Assembly (NCBI GenBank): GCA_001563305.1
Contig: CP013703.1
Span: 975,773 to 1,039,772 of the forward strand
DNA: 64,000 nt
Reading direction: 5' to 3'
From: a methanogenic archaeon mixed culture ISO4-G1
GTDB taxonomy: Archaea > Thermoplasmatota > Thermoplasmata > Methanomassiliicoccales > Methanomethylophilaceae
The notes under the pieces are model-generated. The model searched no databases, had not been told where the DNA came from, and saw only the letters and a program-made list of their open reading frames with translations. The position numbers were made by a program, and so were the translations under genes. Below, one piece after another: positions 24,474-34,000 of the stretch; positions within the stretch are counted from its first letter, which is position 1; the number at the start of each line of letters is the position of its first letter.

Positions 24474-26041
24474 CAGATTATTGCATCGGTATAGACCTCG
24501 GTACGACATACTCGTGCCTTTCGTACATCGATGAGGATGGGGACCCGGTAGTGGAGAAGAACTTCGAGCAGGAGGACACCACACCTTCCGTCATCCTCTT
24601 CAACGAGAACGGAGAGATCATCGTCGGATCCCCGGCGAAGGACATGTCCGTCATGTATCCCCCAGAGAGGGTCATCACATCCATCAAGAGGCAGATGGGT
24701 ACAGACTACACCGTCGACATCGACGGAGAGGAGTACAACCCCATCATGCTGTCCGCGGTCATCCTCAGGAAGATCATCAACGACTTCAACGAGAACCACA
24801 ACTGCGACATCAAGAAGGCCGTCATCACCTGCCCCGCATACTTCGGACAGAACGAGAGGGACGCCACCAAGACCGCCGGTATCATCGCTGGACTCGAGGA
24901 CGTGACCGTCATCAACGAGCCCACGGCGGCCGCCATCTCCTTCGGGTTCGGGAACAACGACGGAGGCAAGAAGAGGGTCCTGGTGTACGACCTCGGAGGA
25001 GGAACGTTCGATGTGACCGTCCTCGAGATCGACGGCTCGTCCTTCACCGCAGTGGCGACCGACGGAGAGAGGTTCCTCGGAGGAAAGGACTGGGATGCGG
25101 CCATCGCCAACATCATCAAGTCCAAGATCTCGGAGGAGCTGGGGATCGACAAGGAATCCCTGGACGAGAACGAGGATGTCAAGCAGACCCTCATCAACGA
25201 CTCCGAGACCATCAAGAAGAGGCTGTCCACCGCGGAATCCACAAAGGGAACTCTCACCGTCGACGGCCAGAAGGTCGTCTTCACCGTCACCAGGGAGGAC
25301 TTCGAGAACGCCACCAGCGGACTCATCCAGACCACCGTCGACATCATCGACCGCGTGCTGGCCTCCAAGGACTTCACCATGGCCGACATCGACGAGGTCG
25401 TCCTCGTGGGAGGATCCTCCAGGATGCCCCAGGTCAAGAACAGCATCTCGGCCAAGTACCCTGACGCGAAGATCAACCTCTACGACCCCGACCAGTCCGT
25501 CGCGAAGGGAGCGGCGATCTTCGCCCACTCCAACATGGTCATGCCCGACGCAGAGAACACCGCTGAGGCAGGCGAGGAGGCACCCGTCGAGGGAGCGATC
25601 AACGTCCACAACGTCCTGAGCAAGACCTTCGGAATCAAGGCGGTCTACGAGGACGGCACCGAGAAGATCTCCAACATCATCTTCAGGAACGAGACCCTGC
25701 CCATCGAGGCGGTCAAGACATACTATCCCGTGGATGACGGTCAGAACACCATCATGGTCGAGATCTACGAGGATGCTGCGGTCAACGACGAGGACGGTAA
25801 GAAGACCGACATCATCGAGGGATCGCCCGTGGGCAACTTCATGATGGAGCTCCCCATGGATGTCACCAAGAACACCCCGATCACTGTCAAGTTCACGGCC
25901 ACCAACGAGGGAATCCTCATCGCATCCGTGGACTGCATGGAGCAGCACTCCGAATACCAGATCGAGAACGAGATGACCATGTCCGAGGAGGACATCTCCA
26001 AGTCCCAGGGACTCATGGACAAGGTCACAAACGCCAACTGA
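24470..26041 (+). CDS. Second Hsp70 (DnaK-like), lid-less
   Basis: 523 residues. It has a complete Hsp70 ATPase domain (IDLGTTYSCL, VYDLGGGTFDV, LVGGSSRMPQV) followed by a beta substrate-binding domain (about 400-500) and a short tail; the helical lid of canonical DnaK (610-640 residues) is absent. It differs from the first Hsp70 of the operon in lacking the vWA domain, so the pair may act as client-binding and regulatory partners. Last gene of the five-gene operon; a strong hairpin follows. Stop is TGA. Confidence 0.9.
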   Translation: MTDYCIGIDLGTTYSCLSYIDEDGDPVVEKNFEQEDTTPSVILFNENGEIIVGSPAKDMSVMYPPERVITSIKRQMGTDYTVDIDGEEYNPIMLSAVILRKIINDFNENHNCDIKKAVITCPAYFGQNERDATKTAGIIAGLEDVTVINEPTAAAISFGFGNNDGGKKRVLVYDLGGGTFDVTVLEIDGSSFTAVATDGERFLGGKDWDAAIANIIKSKISEELGIDKESLDENEDVKQTLINDSETIKKRLSTAESTKGTLTVDGQKVVFTVTREDFENATSGLIQTTVDIIDRVLASKDFTMADIDEVVLVGGSSRMPQVKNSISAKYPDAKINLYDPDQSVAKGAAIFAHSNMVMPDAENTAEAGEEAPVEGAINVHNVLSKTFGIKAVYEDGTEKISNIIFRNETLPIEAVKTYYPVDDGQNTIMVEIYEDAAVNDEDGKKTDIIEGSPVGNFMMELPMDVTKNTPITVKFTATNEGILIASVDCMEQHSEYQIENEMTMSEEDISKSQGLMDKVTNAN

Positions 26042-26052
26042 AATCCTTTACA

Positions 26053-26075
26053 GAGGGGGCTCCCTTGCCCCCCTC
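26053..26075. terminator. Bidirectional hairpin between Hsp70 and NifK-like genes
   Basis: GAGGGGGC (26053-26060), loop TCCCTT, GCCCCCCTC (26067-26075), then CATTCTTCTTC. It lies in the 32-base gap between convergent genes and overlaps the NifK-like stop. Confidence 0.65.
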
Positions 26076-27375
26076 ATTCTTCTTCGTAGCCCGGACGGTA
26101 CATGACCTCGGTCGGCTGTCCGCATCTGAACCTGGTTATGCCGTTCATCATGGCGTCCAGCACGTACCTGCAACCCGAGATCCCGACTATGGTCCTGTCC
26201 ATGAGATCCATGTAACCGGACCTCGGGGGACGGATCTCCACATAACCCGTGGTGGAAACGGCCATGCTGCCCTTCAGTGCATCCATGCCGTCTGAGAACA
26301 CCGCCTCAATCTCCCCTTCGCAGCCTTCCAGCGCCTGCTGGAATCCGTGCTCCGCGAGATAGTCCCTGATCTCCTGCCCGTATTCGTCGTCCAATGGGAT
26401 GATGTGCCTCGGGACCATCCCGAAGGTCTCCATCATCCACCTCATCAGAGGATAGACTATCGAGGACTCCGCCTTGATGACGAAGCCCTTGGCATGCAGC
26501 GATACGGGGATCCTCTCGTAATTCATCAGATGCCTGTGGACCTCCTCCGCATCCTTGTCGACCATCGACAGTGCCAGCGTGGGATCCTTGCCGGTGGCTG
26601 AGGCCACCTCCCTGATGAACGACCTCACGGATTGGTAACCCACCGGGGCGCCCATCGATAATCTCAGATAATCCGTACCGAACCTCTCCTTGAGCATCTC
26701 CGCGGTCTGCCTGCAGAACTCCGGATGTATCATGATGTTGAGCGATGCCTTCCCGCAGGACAGGATCTCCTCCTTCTTCGGAAGGCATCCCATCATGCAG
26801 TTGACCCTGAGGCCCATGGATTCCAGGATCGAACGTAGCTGTTTCTCGCCTGCCTCCCAGCCGAAATCCATCAGCCCATATCCCAGAACATTGACGGAAC
26901 CGTCATCCCCGTCTTCGATATCCACCGATGACAGTAAGGTCCTGACGGTGACATCGTATCCTTCCGCCATGCTCATCGCGGACAGATCGCCCTGGATCTG
27001 GATGGGGTCTGTTTCGGCATTGCCAGTGAGTCCGGAATAATCGGTGCACAGCAGGGATGCTCCCAGGGTATCGAGGAGCAATGCCCTTCTGCCGGTGATG
27101 CTGGCCACCGATTCGATCCCTCTGGACACCTTCTCCGCAGTTCCGAAGACGATGTCCTCGTTGTTCAGATAGGTGCAGGGCAGCCTGGATTGCTGGCTGA
27201 AGTACTTCGAACGGCAGCATGACTGGTTCTCCGGATAGTACGACGGTATGGCATCATGCATCACGATCTGCGACCTCGAGCGGCAGCCTCCCGCTCCGTT
27301 GATCATCGTATCCGTCAATCCTAGGGATTCGGAGGCCAGTATCGCCCCCAGCATCCCGTCTGCTTCAAGCCTCAT
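26074..27375 (-). CDS. NifK/NifD-like subunit of a nitrogenase-like reductase
   Basis: 433 residues of the nitrogenase component 1 superfamily. INGAGGC (Cys31) matches the GSxGC P-cluster-type position; LPCTYLNNEDIVFG (Cys67, 67-78) resembles the NifK stretch before SMTEDAAVFGG; Cys110 (SLLCTDYSG) is a third candidate cluster ligand. The start ATG 27375 overlaps the upstream stop as ATGA, so it is coupled to the NifH-NifD fusion and the two products probably form a heteromeric complex. No NifE/N/B genes are nearby, so this is not evidence of nitrogen fixation. The substrate is unknown. Stop is TGA. Confidence 0.78.
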   Translation of the reverse strand: MRLEADGMLGAILASESLGLTDTMINGAGGCRSRSQIVMHDAIPSYYPENQSCCRSKYFSQQSRLPCTYLNNEDIVFGTAEKVSRGIESVASITGRRALLLDTLGASLLCTDYSGLTGNAETDPIQIQGDLSAMSMAEGYDVTVRTLLSSVDIEDGDDGSVNVLGYGLMDFGWEAGEKQLRSILESMGLRVNCMMGCLPKKEEILSCGKASLNIMIHPEFCRQTAEMLKERFGTDYLRLSMGAPVGYQSVRSFIREVASATGKDPTLALSMVDKDAEEVHRHLMNYERIPVSLHAKGFVIKAESSIVYPLMRWMMETFGMVPRHIIPLDDEYGQEIRDYLAEHGFQQALEGCEGEIEAVFSDGMDALKGSMAVSTTGYVEIRPPRSGYMDLMDRTIVGISGCRYVLDAMMNGITRFRCGQPTEVMYRPGYEEE

Positions 27376-29471
27376 AGCCCTTCCTCCCATGACGGGATTG
27401 GCGCCCTCAGATTGTCCACGAGCGTCTGTCCCCAGTATCTGACCCCTTCGAGCCCGTAATAGCGCGACATCATCCCTGAATAGCGGACGCCCAGACGCCC
27501 GACCCTGTCCGCGTCGTTGGTGACCACCATGTCGATGTCCTCCTCTTTCAGGATCTTCTTCAGATCGCACATCTTCATGTGCTCCATGACCTTCACGTCC
27601 CCGTACTCCGGCACACGGACGTTATGATTGATGATCAACCCGTCGTTGAACATCACCGCACGTAAGTCCGCACCCATGTCCTTGAGCGCATCGACATACC
27701 ACTTCAGGTTCCTGACCATGACGCAGTAGATGACGACCTTCTTCCCTTCGACGTACGGCCTGAATCCGTCGATGATCCCTTTGTATTTCTCGTTCAGGGT
27801 CCTCTCCGCTTCCGGTAGACGGGGCGATAGCTTGGGATCGTATTCCGCCAGGCCCCTGACCCATTCGATGCACTCGCTGATCCCTATGGGTAGTTCCACT
27901 TCCATAGCTAAGCGACGTCCGGTCACTTCGGACAGCCGCTCGCATACGCGCCTGGTAAACTTCGAAAAACCTATCTGAATGTCATACTCGGCCGCACAGA
28001 AATCCTCTATCTGGGACAGTGTGCAAAAATCGGGGAAGCAAAACCTTACTCTCAGCCCGAGGGTCGATACGATCTCCTGTAAGGAATCGATCACCCTGTC
28101 CTTGCCCAGACCGAAGAAGCTCCTCGCTATCAGGTTGATGGTGCCTTCCTCGACATCCCTGGGTTTCATCCTCATTATGAGGGCATCCAGCAATCCGAAG
28201 GTACCCCCGAACTTACTGCTGAGGAACGTCTCGTCCGGCGATACCGGTATGACATCCACATCCAGCTTCTCCCTCATCCTGGCAGCGACCCTGATCGGGT
28301 CCGTGGCCATGATCTCGGCCGAACATGAGTTGACCAGGAACATGTGCCTGTAACCGTCGGCCTTGGCACGGAGGATCGCGTCCTCGATGATCTTGTCTGT
28401 GTCCTTGAAGGCACCTTCGGCATCCAGACCCGTACTGTACAATCCTGGCTCGGGAGGCATGCCTTCCCTCTCCGACACACCGTACAACGAACGGCGTAGG
28501 TATGCGAATTCCATCAGATACGCACAGTTCCTGGGGCCGTGGAGTATGACTGCCGCATCCCTCACCTTCATACCGGCATCGACGGCTCCGTGGGATGTGC
28601 AAGCTGGCATGACCATCTCTCCGGTGTATGTGAGATTCCTCTCCGAATCGTACCCGTCGAACTTCAGTTCCTTCTTCCGGCAGCATCCATTGAGATCCTC
28701 CTCCGTTATCGGCCTGCCCGCGGCAAGGGCCGACATGGCGGATTCCGGCAACGCCTTCGGACGGTACCTCCTCGGGACTGAGCGTATCATCTCTGCCAAA
28801 GCGGCGAGTCTTCTGGCCTCTTCCGAATCGGGCATTATGGAGCAGAGAACCTCGCCCTTGGCCTCGGCCTCCCTGAAGAGATCGGAACGAGGAATGTCGC
28901 ATACGATCGGCAGTCCCACGGCATCCGCGAAACGCTGCACGATGGTCTCCTCTCCGGGATCGCCTCTCCTGTTGAACGCGAGACCGATGACGGATTCACC
29001 GGGGTTGATATTCTCCAATCCCCTGAGTATGTTGTTGGCAGCGAAGATCGACATGAACTCGCCCGAGGTCACTATGATGACCCCGTCCGAATTCCCCTTC
29101 CTCGCAGGAAGTGAGAAACCCCCACAGACCACATCACCGAGCACGTCGAAGACACGGAAGTCTGCCACTGTGCCAGCGATTTTCGAGAACAGCATCTCCA
29201 TCCCCTTGCCGGCACAGCCCTTCCCGGGTTCTGCACCGCCGCATTCCACGCAGGAGATATCGTTGATCCCCGACACTATCGGATCTGCGGTCACATCGGA
29301 AGAGAACGTCCTAATGGGGATGCCGTGAGTGAGCAGCCTGGTGGAATCATGCTTGGGATCGCAGCCCACATGCAGGACCGAGCTGCCGTCCGAGGACAGG
29401 ACATATGAGATGTTGGCCGATATCGTTGATTTCCCGATACCGCCCTTACCGTAAATCGCGAGACTGTACAC
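27372..29471 (-). CDS. NifH-NifD-like fusion protein (nitrogenase-like)
   Basis: 699 residues. Residues 1-240 are NifH-like: P-loop GKGGIGKST (8-16), the cluster ligands Cys86 (GKGCAGKG) and Cys116 (VLGDVVCGGF). Residues 270-699 are NifD-like, with candidate cluster cysteines 291 (PACTSH), 316 (HGPRNCAY) and 383 (NSCSAEI). In known nitrogenases, DPOR and CfbCD these halves are separate proteins that dock transiently. I start at GTG 29471: a TATA on the minus strand is centred 25.5 nt upstream, and the protein then begins MYSLAIYGKGG like NifH. ATGs at 29483 and 29489 are alternatives, but they lie between TATA and transcript start. Stop is TGA. Confidence 0.82.
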   Translation of the reverse strand: MYSLAIYGKGGIGKSTISANISYVLSSDGSSVLHVGCDPKHDSTRLLTHGIPIRTFSSDVTADPIVSGINDISCVECGGAEPGKGCAGKGMEMLFSKIAGTVADFRVFDVLGDVVCGGFSLPARKGNSDGVIIVTSGEFMSIFAANNILRGLENINPGESVIGLAFNRRGDPGEETIVQRFADAVGLPIVCDIPRSDLFREAEAKGEVLCSIMPDSEEARRLAALAEMIRSVPRRYRPKALPESAMSALAAGRPITEEDLNGCCRKKELKFDGYDSERNLTYTGEMVMPACTSHGAVDAGMKVRDAAVILHGPRNCAYLMEFAYLRRSLYGVSEREGMPPEPGLYSTGLDAEGAFKDTDKIIEDAILRAKADGYRHMFLVNSCSAEIMATDPIRVAARMREKLDVDVIPVSPDETFLSSKFGGTFGLLDALIMRMKPRDVEEGTINLIARSFFGLGKDRVIDSLQEIVSTLGLRVRFCFPDFCTLSQIEDFCAAEYDIQIGFSKFTRRVCERLSEVTGRRLAMEVELPIGISECIEWVRGLAEYDPKLSPRLPEAERTLNEKYKGIIDGFRPYVEGKKVVIYCVMVRNLKWYVDALKDMGADLRAVMFNDGLIINHNVRVPEYGDVKVMEHMKMCDLKKILKEEDIDMVVTNDADRVGRLGVRYSGMMSRYYGLEGVRYWGQTLVDNLRAPIPSWEEGL

Positions 29472-29488
29472 GATAGGGGGCATCCTCA

Positions 29489-29505
29489 TTGGATATATAA
29501 TCCAA
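29489..29505 (-). promoter_or_regulatory. Palindrome over the TATA box of the nitrogenase-like operon
   Basis: TTGGATATATAATCCAA has arms TTGGAT/ATCCAA around the TATA box itself. A repressor bound here would exclude TBP. It does not match the GGAA-N-TTCC type sites known for NrpR in other methanogens; a partly similar palindrome (GTTGGA...TCCAAC) lies at 9881. Confidence 0.5.
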
Positions 29506-29545
29506 TATCGGTCGGAACTATCGCAGCGGATACGATGGAGACCTC

Positions 29546-29947
29546 TCACTCCTCTTCAGGCGTGGGTACGATGATGACGGGGCACTTGCAGTTCTCCACA
29601 AGGTTCTGCGATACGCTTCCCATGACCATCCTGTCCAGACGGGACCTTTCCGGCCTTCCGACGACCACAGCTCCGCACTGGAAGTTCGTAGCGACCTCGA
29701 GGATCACGTCGTCGGGTTTTCCGACCTCGATGATCGTGTGGACATCCGCACCGGCGGCCATGGCCTTCTGTGACGCGGCGGCCATGTACTCCTGAACGGT
29801 AGGATCGATATCTTCGGGATCCATCTGCTCCTTGGAGACCACGTTAAGGATGTAGAGCGGCTCTTCCAGAGATACAGATAACTTGGTGGCGTATTCGAGT
29901 GCAGCCTCTGTCGCCTGTCTGCCGTCGTACGCGATCAATATGGACAT
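29546..29947 (-). CDS. Universal stress protein (UspA family)
   Basis: 133 residues with the UspA fold: N-terminal ILIAYDGRQATEAAL and the ATP-binding-type motif VVGRPERSRLDRMVMGSVSQNLVENCKCPVIIV split as G-x2-G-like and G-x9-G(S/T) elements. Start ATG 29947 is placed by the TATA TATAAAAG (29973-29980), about 29 nt upstream; ATG 29959 is too close to it. Role in stress tolerance is generic to the family. It stands alone between the nitrogenase-like operon and the PPTase. Stop is TGA. Confidence 0.88.
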   Translation of the reverse strand: MSILIAYDGRQATEAALEYATKLSVSLEEPLYILNVVSKEQMDPEDIDPTVQEYMAAASQKAMAAGADVHTIIEVGKPDDVILEVATNFQCGAVVVGRPERSRLDRMVMGSVSQNLVENCKCPVIIVPTPEEE

Positions 29948-30067
29948 ATCAGTAACCATATTCCTGCCAAGGCTTTTATATCTGACCCTCGGAAAAGCAT
30001 GTTTCAACCCTTTTAAGGAGCCTTGCCCGTATTGGAGTCACATTCCTCCTGGCCGTTCTCTTCTGGA

Positions 30068-30748
30068 TCAGCAGCCGCGAAGATCGATGTTCCTGATGGT
30101 GGGTTCGAACGACCCGTCCGGACTGCATACGGCATAACGGTATCCGTCGGACAGGGTGTATTCCATGAATCTGTAATCTCTGCCGTCCACCTTCTGATCC
30201 ACGGTTATCCTGTCACCCAGCTCGATGCGGAATGAGTCGAGGGGCAGTTCAAAACCCAGGCCTGTGGCTTTCATGAAACTCTCCTTGAGCGTCCAAAAAC
30301 GGAAGAACAGGTCATACTTCCTTTCAAGGTCCTTCTCCGAACATATGGTCTCGTATTCCGAACCGAAGAAGTACCGACGGGCGATCCCCAGGTCTATGGT
30401 GTGAACCTTCTCGACATCGCACCCCACATCATCTTCCGAAACGGAGCACATGACCCTCTCCTCGGAATGAGAGAGGTTGAAGCACAGGCCGCATCCGTTG
30501 AAGTATGGTTTACCGTAACGTCCTGTTGAGATGTCCAGAGAGCGGTAATCGACCCCGTGATCCTCCAAAGCGCGGCGAAGAAGGATCTCCACACCCATCG
30601 ACTGTATTCTGTCCTTATCGAAGGCTAAATAGTCGATCTTAGAACGTCTGTAATCGGGCATTTCCAGATAGAACCTGCCGTAAAGCTCTCTGTCGTTAAG
30701 GGGGGCCGTATCCGCACAGTACGTTACCGTCTTCACTGTCAGCGGCAT
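30068..30748 (-). CDS. Sfp-type 4'-phosphopantetheinyl transferase
   Basis: 226 residues with the Sfp/PPTase signatures: GCDVEKV (metal-binding Asp and Glu, about residue 113) and FRFWTLKESFMKATGLG (about residue 152). It transfers phosphopantetheine from CoA to the serine of carrier domains. Divergent from, and 262 bases away from, a five-module NRPS, so its natural targets are very probably those five T domains. ATG 30748 is only 16 nt from the TATA; GTG 30736 (28 nt) would give MKTVTYC and is a real alternative. Stop is TGA. Confidence 0.9.
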   Translation of the reverse strand: MPLTVKTVTYCADTAPLNDRELYGRFYLEMPDYRRSKIDYLAFDKDRIQSMGVEILLRRALEDHGVDYRSLDISTGRYGKPYFNGCGLCFNLSHSEERVMCSVSEDDVGCDVEKVHTIDLGIARRYFFGSEYETICSEKDLERKYDLFFRFWTLKESFMKATGLGFELPLDSFRIELGDRITVDQKVDGRDYRFMEYTLSDGYRYAVCSPDGSFEPTIRNIDLRGC

Positions 30749-31010
30749 CGGCCGATGATGATAAAAACAAACCGTCGCGGTCCGGCCTGATGATCCCCGA
30801 TGAAATCATGCCCTTGATCTCCGATCGGGCCGCATCCGTACACGATACTGCAGCTATTGACCGTGGCCTTCGGGGGCCCGCGTTCTCCCTGGCCCGTCCG
30901 TTGCCGGCCGGAAAACATGCCCCCGTATACGTCTTGATCATGGTGTCATAGTTTCTAAGAGGCTCAATCAGACACATCTCATTTATAGAAAAAATAAGAT
31001 TAACGGAGAC
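30749..31010. other. Divergent promoter region of PPTase and NRPS
   Basis: 262 bases. TATA-like elements: AT-rich GATAAAAAC (30760-30768, minus-strand use for the PPTase) and TTTATA (30982-30987), which predicts a transcript start at about 31010, exactly at the NRPS ATG. A 53-codon frame (ATG 30790 to TAG 30951) exists but shows no domain; I do not call it a gene. Confidence 0.5.
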
Positions 31011-34000
31011 ATGCTGACAGCACAGGAAATCCTGAGGATGACTTACCGCAGGATGAGGGAGGAACCAACCCAAATCTGTGCGTATGAGACGGATGGGGAC
31101 ATATCCTATTCCAATTCGGAATTCCTCACTATGGTCGGCAAATGCACCAATTATCTCAAAAGAAACGGCATAGTTAGGAAAGATGTCATTGTCATCAATA
31201 TCGGTCGCAGCGCGCTGCATTTTGCGTTGAGATACGCGTGCATGAATATCGGGGCCATCTATTTCAGCCTAGACCCTCTGGTTCCCGAGCAGCGTGCCGA
31301 GATGATGATTGCATCGAGCGGTGCGAAACTGGTAATCAAAAAGGACTTTTCCCTGCCTAACGATCTGGAATCGGATTTCGAACTGGAGGAAATATCTGAC
31401 AACGAACCTGCATTCATCGTCTATACGTCTGGTTCCACCGGAACGCCCAAGGGGGTACTTCAGTCCAGGGAATGCATCTCGAATCTGGTCGAGTCGCAGC
31501 TCGGGACCATCCCGTTCAAAAGGACTGACAAAGTCGGAACGATCAGTAGCGTATCATTCATTGTTTCCAATGTGGACATGTATTCCACGCTCAACGGGGG
31601 CGCCTCCCTTTACATCATCGACGATTCCTTAAGGGGGGACATGCCCCGCATGCGCGCCTTTCTGGAGAAGGTTCACCTGGATTATATGATCCTCATCCCC
31701 AGATACTTCGATGCCTTGGGAAGACCCTCTTCGATCAGAAATGTGGTCTTCGGAGGGGACAAGGCTGGCATTCAATCCCGCGTCAACGGCGTAAGGCTGT
31801 ACAATTCCTATGGAATGTCCGAAGGGATAATCTGCAACGGCGAGATAACGAATTATGAACTGGACCCTCCCCTCGGAGAACCACCGGCTGGCAATTCTAT
31901 AACCGTGGAGGATGAGGACGGCAATCCGGCCGAAGTAGGTGAAATCGTCTGCCGTGGCAGAGGCCTTATGCTAGGATATCTCGATGACATGTCCGATGGA
32001 TATCCGGATACACCCATACGTGTTCTGCATACCGGAGATATCGGTAAAAGGATGGAGGACGGGATACACATCCTGGGCAGGATTGGGGAACAGGTTAAAA
32101 TCAACGGCCATAGGGTCGAACCAGCTGAGACCAGATATGCGATGTCCACCACAAAGGGTGTTGACGATGCCGTAGTCGCCGTCTTCCACAGACCTGATGG
32201 GAGCCCCTATCTGTGCGGATTCTACATTGGAAAGATAAAACCCGAGCAGCTCCGCAGCGAATTGATGGGCAAGGTCGATTCCTACTTTGTACCCAGACAT
32301 CTGGTCAAAATGGATTCCTTCCCGAGGAATCCCAACGGCAAAGTGAACATGCGTGCACTTCCAGAGCCCGATGTATCGGCGCTTTTGACCGAGTATGTTG
32401 CTCCAAGCAATGATACGGAGAGGATGCTGTGCGAGGCATTCTCCGAGGTCTTCGGAATAGAGGGCATTGGTGTCGATGATGACTTCATCCGCCTGGGCGG
32501 GGACTCCCTCAGGGCGATCAAGCTGTCGTCCATATGCAGGGATCACGGACTGTCGGTTAATATTGCGGACATCCTTTCCAAACGCACGCCTGGGGCCTTG
32601 GCCGCATCCTCTGGAGGATTGGAGGAAACGTTGCTGTACACACTGGATACCGGATGTCCTCTCACAGGCGGTGCATTGGACGTCTACCTCGATATAGTGA
32701 GCGGCAGGTCGGACGCACCGTACATAGTCAGCCTTGAGCATCCTATCCCTCGGGGCGTGAATGACGATGATGCAAGAGCGGTGATCGGAAAGCTTCTGAA
32801 GGCGTATCCCATTCTGACGGCCAGTATCTCGGACGAGAGCGGAGAACCGAGATTCGTTTTCGGTTCCGTTCCGGAGATCACCGTATCGAAAGAAAGGATG
32901 CATGACATCAGAAGACCTTTCATCCTTTCCGATAATCTTGCGAGATTCAACATAGTGTCGGGCGAATGCATACAGGCGGCGTTCCACCACACGATCTCCG
33001 ATGGTTTCAGCATAATGGTCCTGAATGAAGCATTGGATAACCTGTTCTCAGGTCTTTCCGTGGAAACAGACATCGGATTCCTCAGGGATGCATCCTCGTA
33101 TGCGGATTTTGATATCAAGGGATCGTTGGAATTCTTCAGAGGATTACTGGATGATATCGACGACATCCCTGAACCAGTACCCGATCCCAACGGTGCCGGC
33201 GGACATGTGACCAAGGACCTCACATCAGGCGTAAAACAGGTGGCGGAACGCGCCCGTTTGTTGGGAACGACTCCCGCTAACCTTTTGACAGCGGCTTTCG
33301 GTTACACCCTATCAAGGTTCACGGGTTCATCGAAGGCCATATTCAGCATCATCGTGAACGGAAGGGATGTCACGAGTTCTCTTTCCTCTGTAGGTATGTT
33401 CGCCCGCACTTTGCCCTTGGTCGTGGATTGCCACGATCGTTCCGTGGCCGAATTCATAAGGGAGACGAACGATACGATCTTATCGGTGATCTCGAATCAG
33501 CGCTGTCCATTCCACGCCATCGCCAGTAAGTTCGGCATGAGTTTCAACGTGGTTTTCAACCACCTGTCCGGTCTGGAGACGGTGCGTCTCGAGGACAGGG
33601 AGATCGTCGCCGACCTATCATTCGATCTGTTCGCATCTGGGGGCGCTTATAAACTGTCCTGTACGCACTCGAAAAAGTACACGGACGACACCATCTGGAG
33701 GATGGCCGAAACGTTCGACAGAATCGTCGCAGGATTGATTGGATGCGGAAAACTGTCCGATATCAGATATACTTCGGAAGAAGAGCTCGGTATCTTGGAT
33801 TCCATCAATGATACTGCTGTTCCGTTGAAGTTCAACGACATTACGGAAGCATTCAGACAATCAGTATCGGAACATGCCGACAGAACTCTGCTGACCTATC
33901 TGGATAATAGCTACACCTACTCCGAGGTCGATAGGATCTCGGACTCCATAGCATCCGCCCTCGCAGGGCAGGGTGTGAGTGGTGGAGACCGTGTGGCCAT

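Noticed and set aside
24281..25948. Antisense frame of 555 codons opposite the second Hsp70
   Set aside because: Shadow of strongly biased codons in a clearly homologous Hsp70 gene; Asp/Val/Gly-rich with no domain.
26074..29471. A true nitrogen-fixing nif operon
   Set aside because: No nifE, nifN, nifB or nifI genes and the subunits are divergent; only nitrogenase-like is supported.
30790..30951. 53-codon frame between PPTase and NRPS ending in TAG
   Set aside because: A TATA-like element lies about 27 nt upstream, but the peptide shows no domain and it sits in a promoter region.
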